DNA of 64,000 nt from Strongyloides papillosus (taxonomy: Eukaryota; Nematoda; Chromadorea; Rhabditida; Strongyloididae). Positions 1 through 10,806 of the stretch are shown piece after piece. Positions within the stretch are counted from its first letter, which is position 1. Every line of letters begins with the position of its first letter. The stretch is from the NCBI GenBank assembly GCA_005656395.1, contig SRSI01000038.1, positions 930,001 through 994,000 on the forward strand. Reading direction: 5' to 3'. A program made the position numbers and the translations under genes. Below the pieces are notes generated by a model that saw only the letters and a program-made list of their open reading frames with translations, was not told the origin of the DNA and made no database searches.

Positions 1-1615
1 TTACCCTTTTCATTGATAAAATGTCATCATGTATTGTAATTCTTACATATGGTCCATATTTAGCTTTGACAGGATTATTTGATATTTCAAACTGATTGAA
101 ATAAAAGATTTTTCCAATAAAATAAAATTCCTGACTCTTTACTTCAAATTTTGGAGTATCTCTTACATGCATTAGACATTTACCTTTATCTACAATTTCT
201 TCTACACTTAAATGTTTTGATAGTTACGGAAAAGTTAAACTCTCATATTCTATTTGTCTTGATTTTAAAAGTAGATCTATAAAAGCTTCATTGTCGACAT
301 CAATTATATACGATGATCTATTACATGACACTATTTTATCACAAGCTGTATGTTGGTTGACTAATCCGTATTTTACACCAACTAATTGTTTAACTTCGAA
401 ATTTTTATACGCCAATTCTCCATAAATGTAGATTGGAAGTACACATGTACCATCAGTAATAAAAATAATTCTTCTTAATGTAGTCAAATTTAACTTTTCA
501 TTTGTGAGTATACAAACATTTTCAACTCTCGCAACTATTCCAACAACATTAACTTGATCTTCTATAGTGTGTCTGTAAACATCTCCAACATAATCGAATT
601 CATAATTGGAAATAGTTAGTGAAAACTTTTTAAGTGTTGGTGTAAAAATTGTTGTTTTGTCACTAATTTTTACTTTTACTCCAATTGTTGATAGTTGTGG
701 TGTAATACCAGACGTAGTTGCGATGAACTCTGCATTTTCCATTTTTAGTGTATAAAAATTTCCAACTTCAATCTTATCATATATTGTTTCTGATGACTTA
801 GTACCAAAACATACTGAAATATGAATATTATAAAATATAAATATTAATGAAAAGAAATTATGAATTTTAAAGAAGAACTTTTAAATATTATAGTGAATTT
901 TGAATATAAAAATGTCTATAAATTGTATGATTATTTTCTAAAAAATCAGAGTTTTAATAAATTGTGTTAATTTATTGACTTGTGTGTTATTTTATTATCT
1001 ACATTGGTTTTATTTTACACATACACAATATACAATATTTCCATCAAAATCTGATACATGAAGATTAAATGTGTATTCATTATCAGATGATTTCTTCTTC
1101 ATGAATCCGCTCTTTTGAAGTATAGTAACAGTTGTAAATCCCGTTACTTTAGAAGAGTCACATTTATCTCCAAAAGTAATTTCTTCCTTGTCTCCTTCAT
1201 ATAATTCTCCAATATTTAATTCTATTTTTGTGTCGATATGGTGTAATTCTTCTTTAAGATCAATGTCAAGATTGACAATAATATTGTAATTTAAAATCTC
1301 GAGCTCCTTATGGAATTCACTTTGTACAAAATCGAATCTTGTCTGAACAGAAATCTCATTTACACTTATGGTAACTTTTCCGAATTCATTTAGACGTTTT
1401 AAAAATTCAGGAAATATCTCTCTGATTTTAGTTCTTGACAAGATAGAATGATTGTCAGTGGAAATAAATCCATTATTCATATCGTCAGAGGCCTTTATAT
1501 TATATTATATTATATAAATAATTAAAATATAACATACCTTAATAACTAGTGGATAGTTATTAACTTCATTTACAACTCCTTCGATAACTCTCTTAAGAAA
1601 ATCAACATAAGCCAT
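1..1615 (-). pseudogene. Replication protein A large subunit (RPA1)-like, with an in-frame stop; runs off the window
   Basis: RPA1 binds single-stranded DNA through tandem OB folds in replication and repair. Three exons are visible on the minus strand. Exon 1 is 1538-1615 (26 codons, GTATGT donor). Exon 2 runs from 1492 to about 1030 and carries the N-terminal OB region and the start of DNA-binding domain A (FNLHVSDFDGNI resembles RPA1 FSLELVDESGEI). Exon 3 starts at 813 after ATTTCAG and holds the rest of domain A, with KIEVGNFYTL like the RPA1 IEVNKVYYFS segment. Domain B follows (VNVVGIVARVE...CVLPIYIYGE). The frame meets TAA at 224-226, then stays open to base 1 and reads like the start of domain C (YFIGKIFYF). 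So the gene has one nonsense codon in an otherwise open frame, or there is a base error. The exon 2/3 junction phase was only approximated. Confidence 0.7.
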
Positions 1616-2559
1616 TATAATAGTAAATAATAATAAAAAGTCTTTAAGTAATTTTCAGATTTGTAAAATGATATAAAAAAAATTTTCAGATTTGTAAAGT
1701 AGCATGATTAAAAAAATATATAGTGTCTGAGATAAAGAGTATAATAAAATGAATTACAAATACTTACCATGTATATTAATTGAACTTTTTTAATAAGTTC
1801 AAGAACTTCTATACTGGCATGACAATGTTAGTAATAGTTTAACCCCTGTAAATATATAATATTAATAATAAGAAAATAGAATAACAATAGTGAATATAAT
1901 AAATTAAGAAATATAATTAGACTGAAGTTACAGAAATAATGAAGAAGATGATTGTTTAGTACATTTATAGACAATCCAAATCATCCATAAAATTTTCAAA
2001 CAATCATTCAAATTTTCACTTTATCGTGATTGCTTTATAATCGGAATATTACTATCAAGTTGCTCACAATCACGTTAAAATATAAATACTGTTACAAAAA
2101 TTTAATTTTATCATTATGAATAAAAAAGTTAGGTTATATATTGAGATAAACTCACTCTGATGTGTCATAGCATATTTACATTTACACGTTTAACTAGCTG
2201 TATCTCATGAAAAGGACTTCAAATTAAGGTAATATTGCGTTTTTTGAAATAAGAATATAAAGATACATATATTAAGATATAAAAAAGTTTTAATATCGAA
2301 AATAATTTACACATCCTCGTTACTCCTATAATATATGTTAAATATTGTTAATAAATAAATTAAAATTGATATGTTATCTTTCTATCTATTGTACGATTTT
2401 TTTTTCTAATTATAAAAATAGAAGTATGGATATGAAATTTTATTTTAATGACAAAAGTAATAAAATGATTATATATAAAAGTATTAAAAAAAATAATGTT
2501 TATGTATTAATTGTTAAACTTATAAAGACATTACATATCCATTGACAAAATTGATATTG
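1616..2559. other. No supported gene
   Basis: AT-rich stretch. A possible small minus-strand exon ends at a GTAAGT donor near 1765-1770, but it encodes too little to assign and could be a 5' exon of the RPA1-like gene. Nothing else is recognisable. Confidence 0.4.
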
Positions 2560-3571
2560 TTAAAATGACCGAATATAAAGTCGTTTGAATATTTTTTTAT
2601 AGAGTATAGAAGTCTCGTGTTCGAAACCACATTTTGAGCATTCCATAAAAGATCTTATCAGATATATCTTTCTATTATTCTCTTCGACTAAATTATTCTT
2701 GAATTTTATTGTATTAAAAATTTTTCTACAAAATGTTTGTCTTGTAACATTAAAATTTGAAACCTCGTCGAAAATTAATTTAAATCGATTACGATTAGGG
2801 TTACACGTAACCTCAAGACTAAAAAATCCAATTTCAAGTAGATGATTTAATATTTCAATATAAAGTGGGTTATAAACACCGTTAGAAATAGCCTCATATT
2901 TTAACATTGGATGTCCAGTAAGAAGATCTATTATGATTTTCTTCATAACTAAACGTGATCCATCTTTTCCAAAATATCCTAATTCTCTAAGAAATTCATT
3001 TGTAAGGAAATAAGAATGATGAAATATTTCAATATTTCTATTGTTAACAGTTCTATCATGAAAATAAAGCTTGTTAAATTGTTAATAGTTAAATTCATAG
3101 AAAAAGTAATACTTAGAAAAACGTTCAGTAAAGCCAATTCCATGTCGTATGGATATATCTGCTCCATTTGAGACATTTCTAAGATAGAGCTCTTGGATTC
3201 TCGTAGGATCTTTATTTCTTAGAAAAATTTCACTTTCATCATAACTAGTAAAAAAGCCTTAAAATAAAATTTTTATTAATTTATTTATTTAAAGCTAGAA
3301 ATGAACTTACAGTTTTACAAGATCCTATTCTCGTTACATTTCCGATGGTCATTAAGCGATAAAGAATATTGGTAATTTTAGATCCATCACAACCAATTGA
3401 CATTGAATAAATTTTTGGTCTGTCCAAAGATAAAATATTACTATCAATTTTCAGGCATAAATTCTTACAAACTAGTCTAAGTCTATTCAAGTTTTTCCAA
3501 TCTAATTCTTTAATAACTTTGAGCTGGAAATTATCTGGTAAGAATAGAAAATCTCATTTATACTCGCCCAT
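2560..3571 (-). pseudogene. F-box protein paralog with two in-frame stops
   Basis: This is a divergent relative of the intact F-box gene at 15457-16461, on the opposite strand. From ATG 3571 it reads MGEYK, then TGA (3554-3556), then an F-box (LPDNFQLKVIKELDW...LVCK) that matches the intact copy's LPDNFKLQILKKLDW...FVCR. The exon ends at a GTAAGT donor at 3310-3305, at the same place as in the paralog. The second exon aligns along its whole length, ending in a CSKCGFEHETSILY segment that parallels CSKCGVKHENSLLY. A second stop, TAA at 3082-3084, lies mid-exon in the same frame. The acceptor TTTTAAG near 3258 also leaves the exons one base out of phase. F-box proteins recruit substrates to SCF ubiquitin ligases; this copy is probably dead. 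Confidence 0.75.
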
Positions 3572-4045
3572 TGAAACTCTATAAAATAAACGAATATTAA
3601 TAAGTCTTCATAATTTTATTACATTTAAAAAAAAACAACAATAAAAGAAAATAATGACTAAAAAATATCAAAATAAAATTGTTAAAAAGTAATAGAAAGA
3701 AAAATAATACGCTTTTTGTTGTGACGCACACTTATGAAATAACTGACTATATAAAATTTATAAGACGGACTATAAAAAGATATATAAAAAAAAGGTATAC
3801 AATTAATATAACTTACCCTCTATATCGAGAGGTAAAAATACAATGACAACTGAATGTAACAATTATAAAAATATTAACCCTTATATACTAATTTAAATGA
3901 TAACATAGGATGTCAACGCGGTTTGATTATTCACTAGAAAAAAATTTATTGAGAGAAGAGTCGTTTTACTATTGTTTATATATAATATGACAACATGTTA
4001 TCACGATTATTTTACTTTTTTTGACATTTTTTTGACATTACAATA
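3572..4045. other. No supported gene
   Basis: AT-rich spacer with short homopolymer runs between the F-box pseudogene and the foldback element. No coding or RNA signal is seen. Confidence 0.4.
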
Positions 4046-5355
4046 TACAGGGTGTCTCAAAAGTAACTCCCCAGTTGCAAACGCTTATAACTTTTTTTCT
4101 ACGTGAGATAAAAGTGTAAAATTTTGTGGGTTTGTAGATAAGCGAAGTAATATTTTTTATTTTTTTTCCTATTAAAAAATTATAGTTCCATCAGGACTTA
4201 TAGCCTCTTGAAAAAAAATCTTTTTTTTGCCCTATTTGTGCATGTAACTTTTTTGAATGAAAAGATATTAACATGATTCTTTTATAGATCGAAAGCCCAA
4301 CTTCTTTTGCACTAGAATCACTAATACCATAAATGTTAAACTTCATTAACATTGTTCAATTTTTAATAAAAACAAAAAAACTATGATTTTTGCCAAAATT
4401 TCGTGCTTTTTTCAAAATTAAAGCTCATTGAGAAGAATCTCTCAAATGTGGTATCATTATTGTAATAGCGTTAACGATGCTCTATTCAAGGGTAATAATC
4501 TTGTCTATTATAAATAAGTTTTAAGTAAGTTATGACAATTCAAAGATAGTTCAATTTTTTCATTTTTCTGGAAATTAAAAAAAATTATGTTACTTTTTTT
4601 AATTTTTTAACATTGATAATGATTCTTTATTGAAAGTAGTTAAAATATTATTTTATTTTTTATTGTTAACTGTTCATATTTCAAACATAAATTCTTTGAG
4701 AACGAGATCGAACATAAGATATTTTTTAAAGATGCTTAAAAATGCTCTTATAGGGTAATAAATATGTAAAATAGTAGAAAATGCAGATAAATGGTAATAA
4801 ATGTTTAAAAATATGATTTTTTTTAAAATTAAAGTGTTAGAAATTATTAAAATTTTTTTGGCCACATCTGAACAAATAAGCATTATTTTGTAAAATAACA
4901 TTTTTTTTTAATAATAGTACTGTTAAGTATCAAATATGTTGAAAAAAATAGTGTTTACAACATAATTTTTTACCAAAAGTACGAAATTGTTGATCTTTAG
5001 TAAATCATAACTTTCTTTAATCTTATTTTATTTTAATGATAATACATTCATTTAATAGAGCATCGTTTACTCTATCAGAATAATGATACTACATTCTTGA
5101 TAATCTTCTCAATGAGCTTTAATTTTGAAAGAAGCACAAAATTTTGGCAAAAATCGTAGTTTTTTTGTTTTTATTAAAAGTTAAACAATGCTAATGAAAT
5201 TTAATATTTATGGTATTGGTGATTCTAGTACAAAAGAAGTTGGGCTTTCGATCTGTAAAAGAATCATCTCAATATCTCTTCATTCAAAAAAGTTACATGC
5301 TCAAATAGGGCAAAAAAAAGATTTTTTTTCAAGGGACTATAAGTCCTAATGGGGC

Positions 5356-5549
5356 AGTTAAAAATTTTATTTTAAATGGTGATTTTGGTCTACAAAATAC
5401 AAATTAATAATTATAAGAAATTTAAAGTTAGATAATATTACATAATATTTACAATTAAACTTAGAAAAAAATATAATGACTTTATTGTCATTTTGCCTCC
5501 TTAAATAGGATGACATCAATCCATCATTCCGCTATGTCATCCCTTTACT
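5356..5549 (-). repeat. 3' LTR of the RT-less gypsy element
   Basis: 194 bp direct repeat, identical by eye to 8533-8726. It supplies the stop codon (5545-5547) of the element's ORF, so the reading frame ends just inside the LTR. Confidence 0.92.
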
Positions 5550-8487
5550 CCCTCTCTCTTTCTGAAACCTCAACTCCATCTTTAACAACTTTTGCCTGCT
5601 TAATATGTACTCTTGACAGGCGACGCTTTCCTGGTTTCAGATACCATAACGTGTTAAAGGTGACTTTCTTAACTTCATACGGCCCATCAAAAACAAAGTC
5701 CAATTTAGAATCCTTCATATACTTCTTTACCAAAATTCTTTTTCCCAAAAACATCTCAGTTAACTCATTAATGTCCTGAGAATATCGTGCAGCTGTAACT
5801 TCATGTAAAAGCTCCAACAGCTCCATATCTTCTCCTTCATCTTCCAGCTTAGTAGAACTCTCCACCACGTTATAACTATTCATAAAGACCTCCTCAGGTG
5901 TCAACCAACCTAGATACTTCAAGGGAAATGTATTATGCAAATATTGAATTTTGTAAATTGTTCTTGACCAGTTTTTCCCTCTTTGACCTAACTTGCGTAT
6001 GTGCTCTTCAACTTGTTTAAAAGCATTCTCCACCAAAGTTTGAGATTCGTGATAATACGGTGTTCCGTAACGTAACGTGATTCCGAGGTCATTTAACTTA
6101 TTTTTGAACAGTTCTGCTTGGAAGTATTTTGCATTGTCTAGTTTGATGGTCCATGGCTTCCCATATTGATAAATACATTTTAAAGTCCCTTCTAACACAT
6201 CTTGAGATTTGATATCACGTAACGGCTGTAACATGTAGAATCTTGATGCTGTATCAACTGCCATTAATAGAAATCTATATCCTTGGTCATCCATAGACTG
6301 TGGTAACGGCCCCATGATATCCAACGTGTATGTTGATCTTGGAAATGGAGAAACAGCCTTCATCATTGACTTTTTCTTAATACACCCCGTTGGAATTGAT
6401 TTCATACAAGTTAAACAATTAGAATAAACTTCATCTACTGACTTCTTTATCAACTCTTCATTGGCTTCGTAAAATCTTTTTATAAATTGTAACGTCCTTT
6501 CTTTAGGCATGTGTGTTGCTTTGTGTACCTCCTCCACTAACAAATAAACTTTTGGATCTGGAATGAACGGCTTAAATTTTTCACCATCAATTTTCCCGTA
6601 TATTCCTCCCCTCTTCAAATACTTCTTTCTTACATCACTTGGAGATTCCTGTTGAATGTCAGCTAATGTCTGAGATGAAACAAACTTTACTTCAGGAACC
6701 CTTGATAGTGCATCCTTTCTATAGTGCTGAGGCGGAAAATATCTTCGGAATGGTGCTATATCACCACTCATCAACTCAATTTTCTGTGCAGGAATAATAG
6801 ACTTTCCCAAATCAAATTGATGTTGAGAGATAACATTAGGAAATTTAGACTTAATGAAATTCTCAACCTCAACAGCAGCATCAGCTACTTTGCTCAATAC
6901 TGGTTTATTTCTATTGTTCAGATCATCAAATGTTAAGCTTGGAATTGTAACTCCATCAACAACGAGAGCAGGAAGATTACCATATTGAATGTTTGCAGAA
7001 AGAAGACTCAATACATCACTTCCTATCAACACTTTACTGAAAACATCTAACTGAGCATCAACTACTTCAAACACAAGAGAGATCATTCTTTGACCAATTT
7101 TCATATCAACTTTTACTGAAGCAACAGGAGTTAGTTGATTTCCCCCAAGTGTTTTCAAACCAGGATACCGAGGAGGAGCCAGCTCCATCTCCAGTTGACG
7201 TGCAAGCCTATTTTCCATAATAGATACTTGTGCTCCAGAATCTACATACCCAACAGTAAAAACACTCTTCATACCTTCACCTGCATCTATGTTAATAGGA
7301 ATTCTAATGTCTAAAGACTTTTGGCTAACTTCAGGTAATACAGACGCTTTTACTTTATTCACTTGATTATCTTTACTAGCTCCTTTCAGCCTTTCTTGAA
7401 ATTTGCACTGTTCATTCGTGTGGTTTCCTTTTGGATGAAGTACACAACCACCTTTAGCTTTCAACTGATCAGTAGTTGGTGGAGCCCTCGACTGTTTGGA
7501 TTTCCCGGATGAAAACTTTTGATGATGTAATTCATTGGCATTTACCATTCGTTGTACCAAGACCTCAATATGTTCATCATCACTTGATTCATTTATCAAC
7601 TTCCATAAAGCCATTTTACCTCTAGTTCTCATTTCTAACTCAGCCTTTTGTAACCTTTTAACCACTCTAGGAGGAATGCCTGGATTTGCAATTTCAACCA
7701 TAGTCAAGAGTTGCTTAACACTTTCTTCAAACTTATCTTTACTAAAGTCTAAAGCAAAGGACAGTAATTTTATTCTAATAGCACCAACTTTATTATCTCT
7801 ACCATGACTTCTCTCCAGTGTTGCAACCAATGTCTGGAATGACTGAAGCTGTGGTTTTCCCAGAAACTCATTATTAAGCTTTCGTTGGATGTCTTCAGGC
7901 ATCTTCAATAGCAACAGATGTGACTTTTTGTCTTCTTCAACATCATCGGCCTCCAAGGCTAACGATAACCGCTTTAAATAGTCACTTATTCCGAATTCAC
8001 TATGCTGATACATTGGTACTTGTGAAGTGAAGGTTAACCTGTTTTGTTTCTTCGAAGGATGTGGTGTAGGATTCTCGGTGACATTAGCCTTTGCAAAAGC
8101 TACCATGATAGCATTCAATTGTTCTTGTGTGAAGGTGATATCTTGTTTAGGCTTAGGTGTCGATGTGAAAGTTTTATCCTCTTGGTTAGGCTTGGGTGTC
8201 GATGTGAAAGTCTTGTCTTCTTCCTTCGGTTCGTCATCCTCACTGTCATCCCCATCATTTTCTCCAAAAATCAGATCGAAGTCCTCTCTCTCAACCAACC
8301 TTCTCGCGATTTCCAATTTCTTTCCTTTATAACTAATTCCGTGTTTTTGACATATAGTAATTAACTGTCTAACCTTTTTGTTAAGAACTTTATCCATTCT
8401 TTCATCTAAAACATCTTGCTGTAACGCCTCTTCATTTACCCCAGTCTTGGGTGTTTCCTCATTACCATCGTTTACTTCTGTTGACAT
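5545..8487 (-). CDS. Gag-protease-integrase polyprotein with RT/RNase H deleted in frame
   Basis: A single 980-codon frame. Residues ~35-70 resemble a SAP DNA-binding motif. Residues ~150-330 are Gag-like, followed by a C/H cluster (C348 to C361) in the nucleocapsid position. The aspartic protease has VDSGA at 415-419 and LIGSD at 487-491. At ~580-591 the text reaches the segment that normally precedes RT (RRYFPPQHYRK), then jumps straight to DALSRVP, which normally ends RNase H. About 450 residues are missing with the frame kept (join near 6712-6722). Integrase is complete: zinc motif H655, H659, C691, C694; catalytic D723, D784, E820 with the canonical 35-residue spacing; GPY motif at 935-937. 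Expected role: a non-autonomous element using RT from relatives. Confidence 0.9.
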   Translation of the reverse strand: MSTEVNDGNEETPKTGVNEEALQQDVLDERMDKVLNKKVRQLITICQKHGISYKGKKLEIARRLVEREDFDLIFGENDGDDSEDDEPKEEDKTFTSTPKPNQEDKTFTSTPKPKQDITFTQEQLNAIMVAFAKANVTENPTPHPSKKQNRLTFTSQVPMYQHSEFGISDYLKRLSLALEADDVEEDKKSHLLLLKMPEDIQRKLNNEFLGKPQLQSFQTLVATLERSHGRDNKVGAIRIKLLSFALDFSKDKFEESVKQLLTMVEIANPGIPPRVVKRLQKAELEMRTRGKMALWKLINESSDDEHIEVLVQRMVNANELHHQKFSSGKSKQSRAPPTTDQLKAKGGCVLHPKGNHTNEQCKFQERLKGASKDNQVNKVKASVLPEVSQKSLDIRIPINIDAGEGMKSVFTVGYVDSGAQVSIMENRLARQLEMELAPPRYPGLKTLGGNQLTPVASVKVDMKIGQRMISLVFEVVDAQLDVFSKVLIGSDVLSLLSANIQYGNLPALVVDGVTIPSLTFDDLNNRNKPVLSKVADAAVEVENFIKSKFPNVISQHQFDLGKSIIPAQKIELMSGDIAPFRRYFPPQHYRKDALSRVPEVKFVSSQTLADIQQESPSDVRKKYLKRGGIYGKIDGEKFKPFIPDPKVYLLVEEVHKATHMPKERTLQFIKRFYEANEELIKKSVDEVYSNCLTCMKSIPTGCIKKKSMMKAVSPFPRSTYTLDIMGPLPQSMDDQGYRFLLMAVDTASRFYMLQPLRDIKSQDVLEGTLKCIYQYGKPWTIKLDNAKYFQAELFKNKLNDLGITLRYGTPYYHESQTLVENAFKQVEEHIRKLGQRGKNWSRTIYKIQYLHNTFPLKYLGWLTPEEVFMNSYNVVESSTKLEDEGEDMELLELLHEVTAARYSQDINELTEMFLGKRILVKKYMKDSKLDFVFDGPYEVKKVTFNTLWYLKPGKRRLSRVHIKQAKVVKDGVEVSERERE
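5550..5563 (-). other. Polypurine tract of the RT-less gypsy element
   Basis: On the coding strand it reads AGAAAGAGAGAGGG directly before the 3' LTR. This is the expected plus-strand priming site and fixes the LTR boundary. Confidence 0.85.
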
Positions 8488-8532
8488 GTTGGCTTCACCA
8501 GTTAAAAATAGCCCTATGTCCGGTAGAAGTGT
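8485..8532 (-). promoter_or_regulatory. 5' leader with a possible offset primer-binding site
   Basis: Between the 5' LTR end and the ATG, the LTR's terminal decamer ATTTTTAACT is repeated once more, 33 bases inward. It is followed by TGGTGAAGCCAACATG, which overlaps the start codon and resembles a tRNA-Trp-type primer site of insect gypsy elements with mismatches. No primer site directly abuts the LTR. The primer call is tentative. Confidence 0.35.
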
Positions 8533-8726
8533 AGTTAAAAATTTTATTTTAAATGGTGATTTTGGTCTACAAAATACAAATTAATAATTATAAGAAATTT
8601 AAAGTTAGATAATATTACATAATATTTACAATTAAACTTAGAAAAAAATATAATGACTTTATTGTCATTTTGCCTCCTTAAATAGGATGACATCAATCCA
8701 TCATTCCGCTATGTCATCCCTTTACT
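8533..8726 (-). repeat. 5' LTR of the RT-less gypsy element
   Basis: 194 bp direct repeat matching 5356-5549. It should carry the promoter for the minus-strand transcript. Followed on the right by the GGGC target duplication. Confidence 0.92.
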
Positions 8727-9164
8727 GGGCCATAATTTTTCAATAGGAAAAAAAATAAAAAATATTACTTCGCTTATCTACAAACCCACAAAATTTAACG
8801 CCTTTATCTCACGTAGGAAAAAAGTTATAAGCGTTCGCAACTGGGGAGTTACTTTTGAGACACCCTGTATATCACATATTGGAATATTAATTAATAAAAT
8901 TGAATAATCATTTTTTAAAATTATAATCAAGTTATTTTATCAATTTATAGACAATATATTCTTTTTTATTACAAAATTGTAAAAAAAATTAACTAAAACT
9001 ATATATTTTTTACATCTAATTATAGAAATTCTCTGTATATTATGGTGCTTTTAAAATCCTGTTTATTAATTCTTTGTGAATTTACAAAAAATTATTATCC
9101 TTAATTGCATTATGCGATAATTTTTTATTCTTTATCATGTTTAGTATTAAAAATTATTTTCCCA

Positions 9165-10560
9165 GAATGGTGAAAAATTTTGAATATGTGGGACAAGCGG
9201 AAATATATGTTAATTATTCAAAAATATATACATAGGTTTTAAACACATTGAATTTTGTATTTCCATGATTAGGGTTTTTTTATATTTTATAATTTTTTTG
9301 TTTTAAATTAATCTTGGTACATAAAAATTACTCAAAATAGTGAAAAATGATATATACAGGGTGTCAAAAAAGTTACCATAAAAGTTTATTTTAATATAAC
9401 TCTCTTTAATAAACATGTATTTTTATGATATTGTAGCCATTTGAAAGCCTTACTTCTAACTTAAATAATGCTTTAAGATGGTTCAAAAAATATTAATATT
9501 AAATGAAGTTATGGTTGTTTAAGTGACTTCCATTTTTTTTCATGATTTCTAGGATTTTTAACTTTCTCAATACGATGTAATTTATTTAAAACTTGTTATT
9601 TTTTTCCACTTTTTTATTCATCTGATAGCCCATCTTCTTTTCTACAAAATAGTAAAAGAATTATTATTATAAATTTATTTTAAGTAAAGATATGAAACAT
9701 AATATTCTTTTCATTTTTTCAATAGTAAATATAATTTTTTTATTCTTTTAACTATTTTTGAAAAAACTAAGAGTAAATACACAACTACTATCGCTAATTA
9801 ATAATATTTTTATATAATTTAAGATTTTTTGCTCTTTATTATCATAAATATGAATATTTTTTAATACTTTGTTTTATTAGTTAGAAAATTGTTTAAGAAA
9901 TGTTTCTTACAAAAGTATGTTCATATCTTTACTTAAAATAAATTTATAATAATAATTCTTCTACTATTTTGTAGAAAAAAAGATGGGCTATCAGATGAAT
10001 ATAAAAGTGAAAAAAAAATAACAAGTTTTGAAAAAATTATATCGTATTGAAAAAGTAAAAAATCCTAGAAATTATGAAAAAAAATGGAAGTCACTAAAAT
10101 AGCCGTAACTTCATTTAAAAATTATATTTTTTTATCCATCTTAAAGGATTATATAAGTTAGAAGTGAGGCTTTTAAATGGCTATAATCTCATAAAAATAC
10201 ATGTTTATTAAAGAGAGTTATATTAAAACAAACTTTTATGGTAACTTTGTTGACACCCTGTATGTTGTTATAGGTTTATAAAGTAATTTTGAGATACTCA
10301 ATCACAGTTGAAAAATTTTTAAAGTCATACAAACGCACATAGTCGAGATGTAAAACTGATATTTTATATGTTACAATATTTCACTTAAGGATATCGTTTA
10401 TATATTTAAGAAGTGGATTTTAAATTCTTCTTTGTCCTATATTTTTAAAATTGCTTAACTTTCTGAGAAAACTTATTTTAAATTAACAATAATTTTTTGT
10501 AAAACTTGAAAGTTATTTACAGTTAGGTTATCAAATTATATATTTTAAAAGAATCTTAAA
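9165..10560. repeat. Old dispersed repeat, copy 1, split by a foldback element
   Basis: The sequences at 9165-9354 and 10263-10560 together align with the uninterrupted stretch 20355-20800. Shared landmarks are TCTTGGTAC followed by a TGATATA motif, then TTGTTATAG, then the CTTATTTTAAATT end region. Non-coding and diverged. Confidence 0.65.
9355..10262. mobile_element. Foldback MITE with TA target duplication
   Basis: Starts CAGGGTGTCAAAAAAGTTAC at 9357 and ends in the inverse at 10260, flanked by TA on both sides. The arms stay complementary for some 400 bases each: the AAGATGGGCTATCAG region at 9975 mirrors the one at 9620-9640. Non-coding, 904 bp. The termini are related to those of the 4048-8867 element but the interior differs, so this is a sister family. 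Confidence 0.85.
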
Positions 10561-10730
10561 TTACTTTTAATATCTAAAAATCCATAGATAAAAATTAGCT
10601 ACTTTAACACCGATTGTACTCCTATATGGAAAACTTATTAAAAAATTTCATAGTAGAGCTTTGGTTAGCTTTTTAGTAATTTAATAAAATAAAACGATAT
10701 TAACATATATTAATATTTCTTTATTTTTCT

Positions 10731-10806
10731 AGTGATTTTGATTTCCTAAATTTAAAGGAATATGGCTTTACTCAGGAACATGTCCATTCTGAAACTGTAT
10801 GGAAGT
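10731..10806 (+). other. Possible orphan internal exon
   Basis: After TTTTTCTAG a 25-codon open stretch reads DFDFLNLKEYGFTQEHVHSE and ends near a GTAACA donor. The codon content looks protein-like against the AT background, but no partner exon or family is recognised. It might belong with the membrane-protein exon at 11503, which is also on the plus strand. Confidence 0.2.

Larger units (their letters stand above)
5352..8730 (-). mobile_element. Ty3/gypsy-type LTR element lacking RT and RNase H, with 4 bp target duplication
   Basis: Two direct LTRs (5356-5549 and 8533-8726, 194 bp each, identical by eye) bound one long minus-strand ORF. GGGC occurs at 5352-5355 and 8727-8730, a 4 bp target duplication typical of Ty3/gypsy integration. 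On the coding strand the LTR begins AGTAAAG and ends TTAACT, giving AGT...ACT termini like those of insect gypsy-type elements. A polypurine tract abuts the 3' LTR. The host site is the right arm of the surrounding foldback element. Identical LTRs imply recent insertion, yet the element cannot make its own cDNA enzyme. Confidence 0.9.
4046..8869. mobile_element. Foldback/MITE-type element with long inverted arms, interrupted by an LTR element
   Basis: The termini are inverted: CAGGGTGTCTCAAAAGTAAC at 4048 and its complement ending at 8867, each flanked by TA (4046-4047 and 8868-8869). The inversion continues deep into the element: the 4415-4510 segment (AATTAAAGCTCATTGAGAAG) reappears inverted at 5040-5130, so the fold centre is near 4770. 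The right arm runs from about 4780 to 5355, is split by the 3.4 kb LTR element at 5356-8726, and resumes at 8731. The element has no coding capacity of its own. TA flanks suggest mobilisation by a Tc1/mariner-like or other TA-targeting transposase; that is inference. Confidence 0.85.

Noticed and set aside
2345..2545. 66-codon plus-strand ORF as a gene
   Set aside because: Low-complexity AT-driven composition, no splice or start context, no motif.
8027..8364. Overlapping plus-strand ORFs over the gag region
   Set aside because: Shadows of the minus-strand polyprotein.
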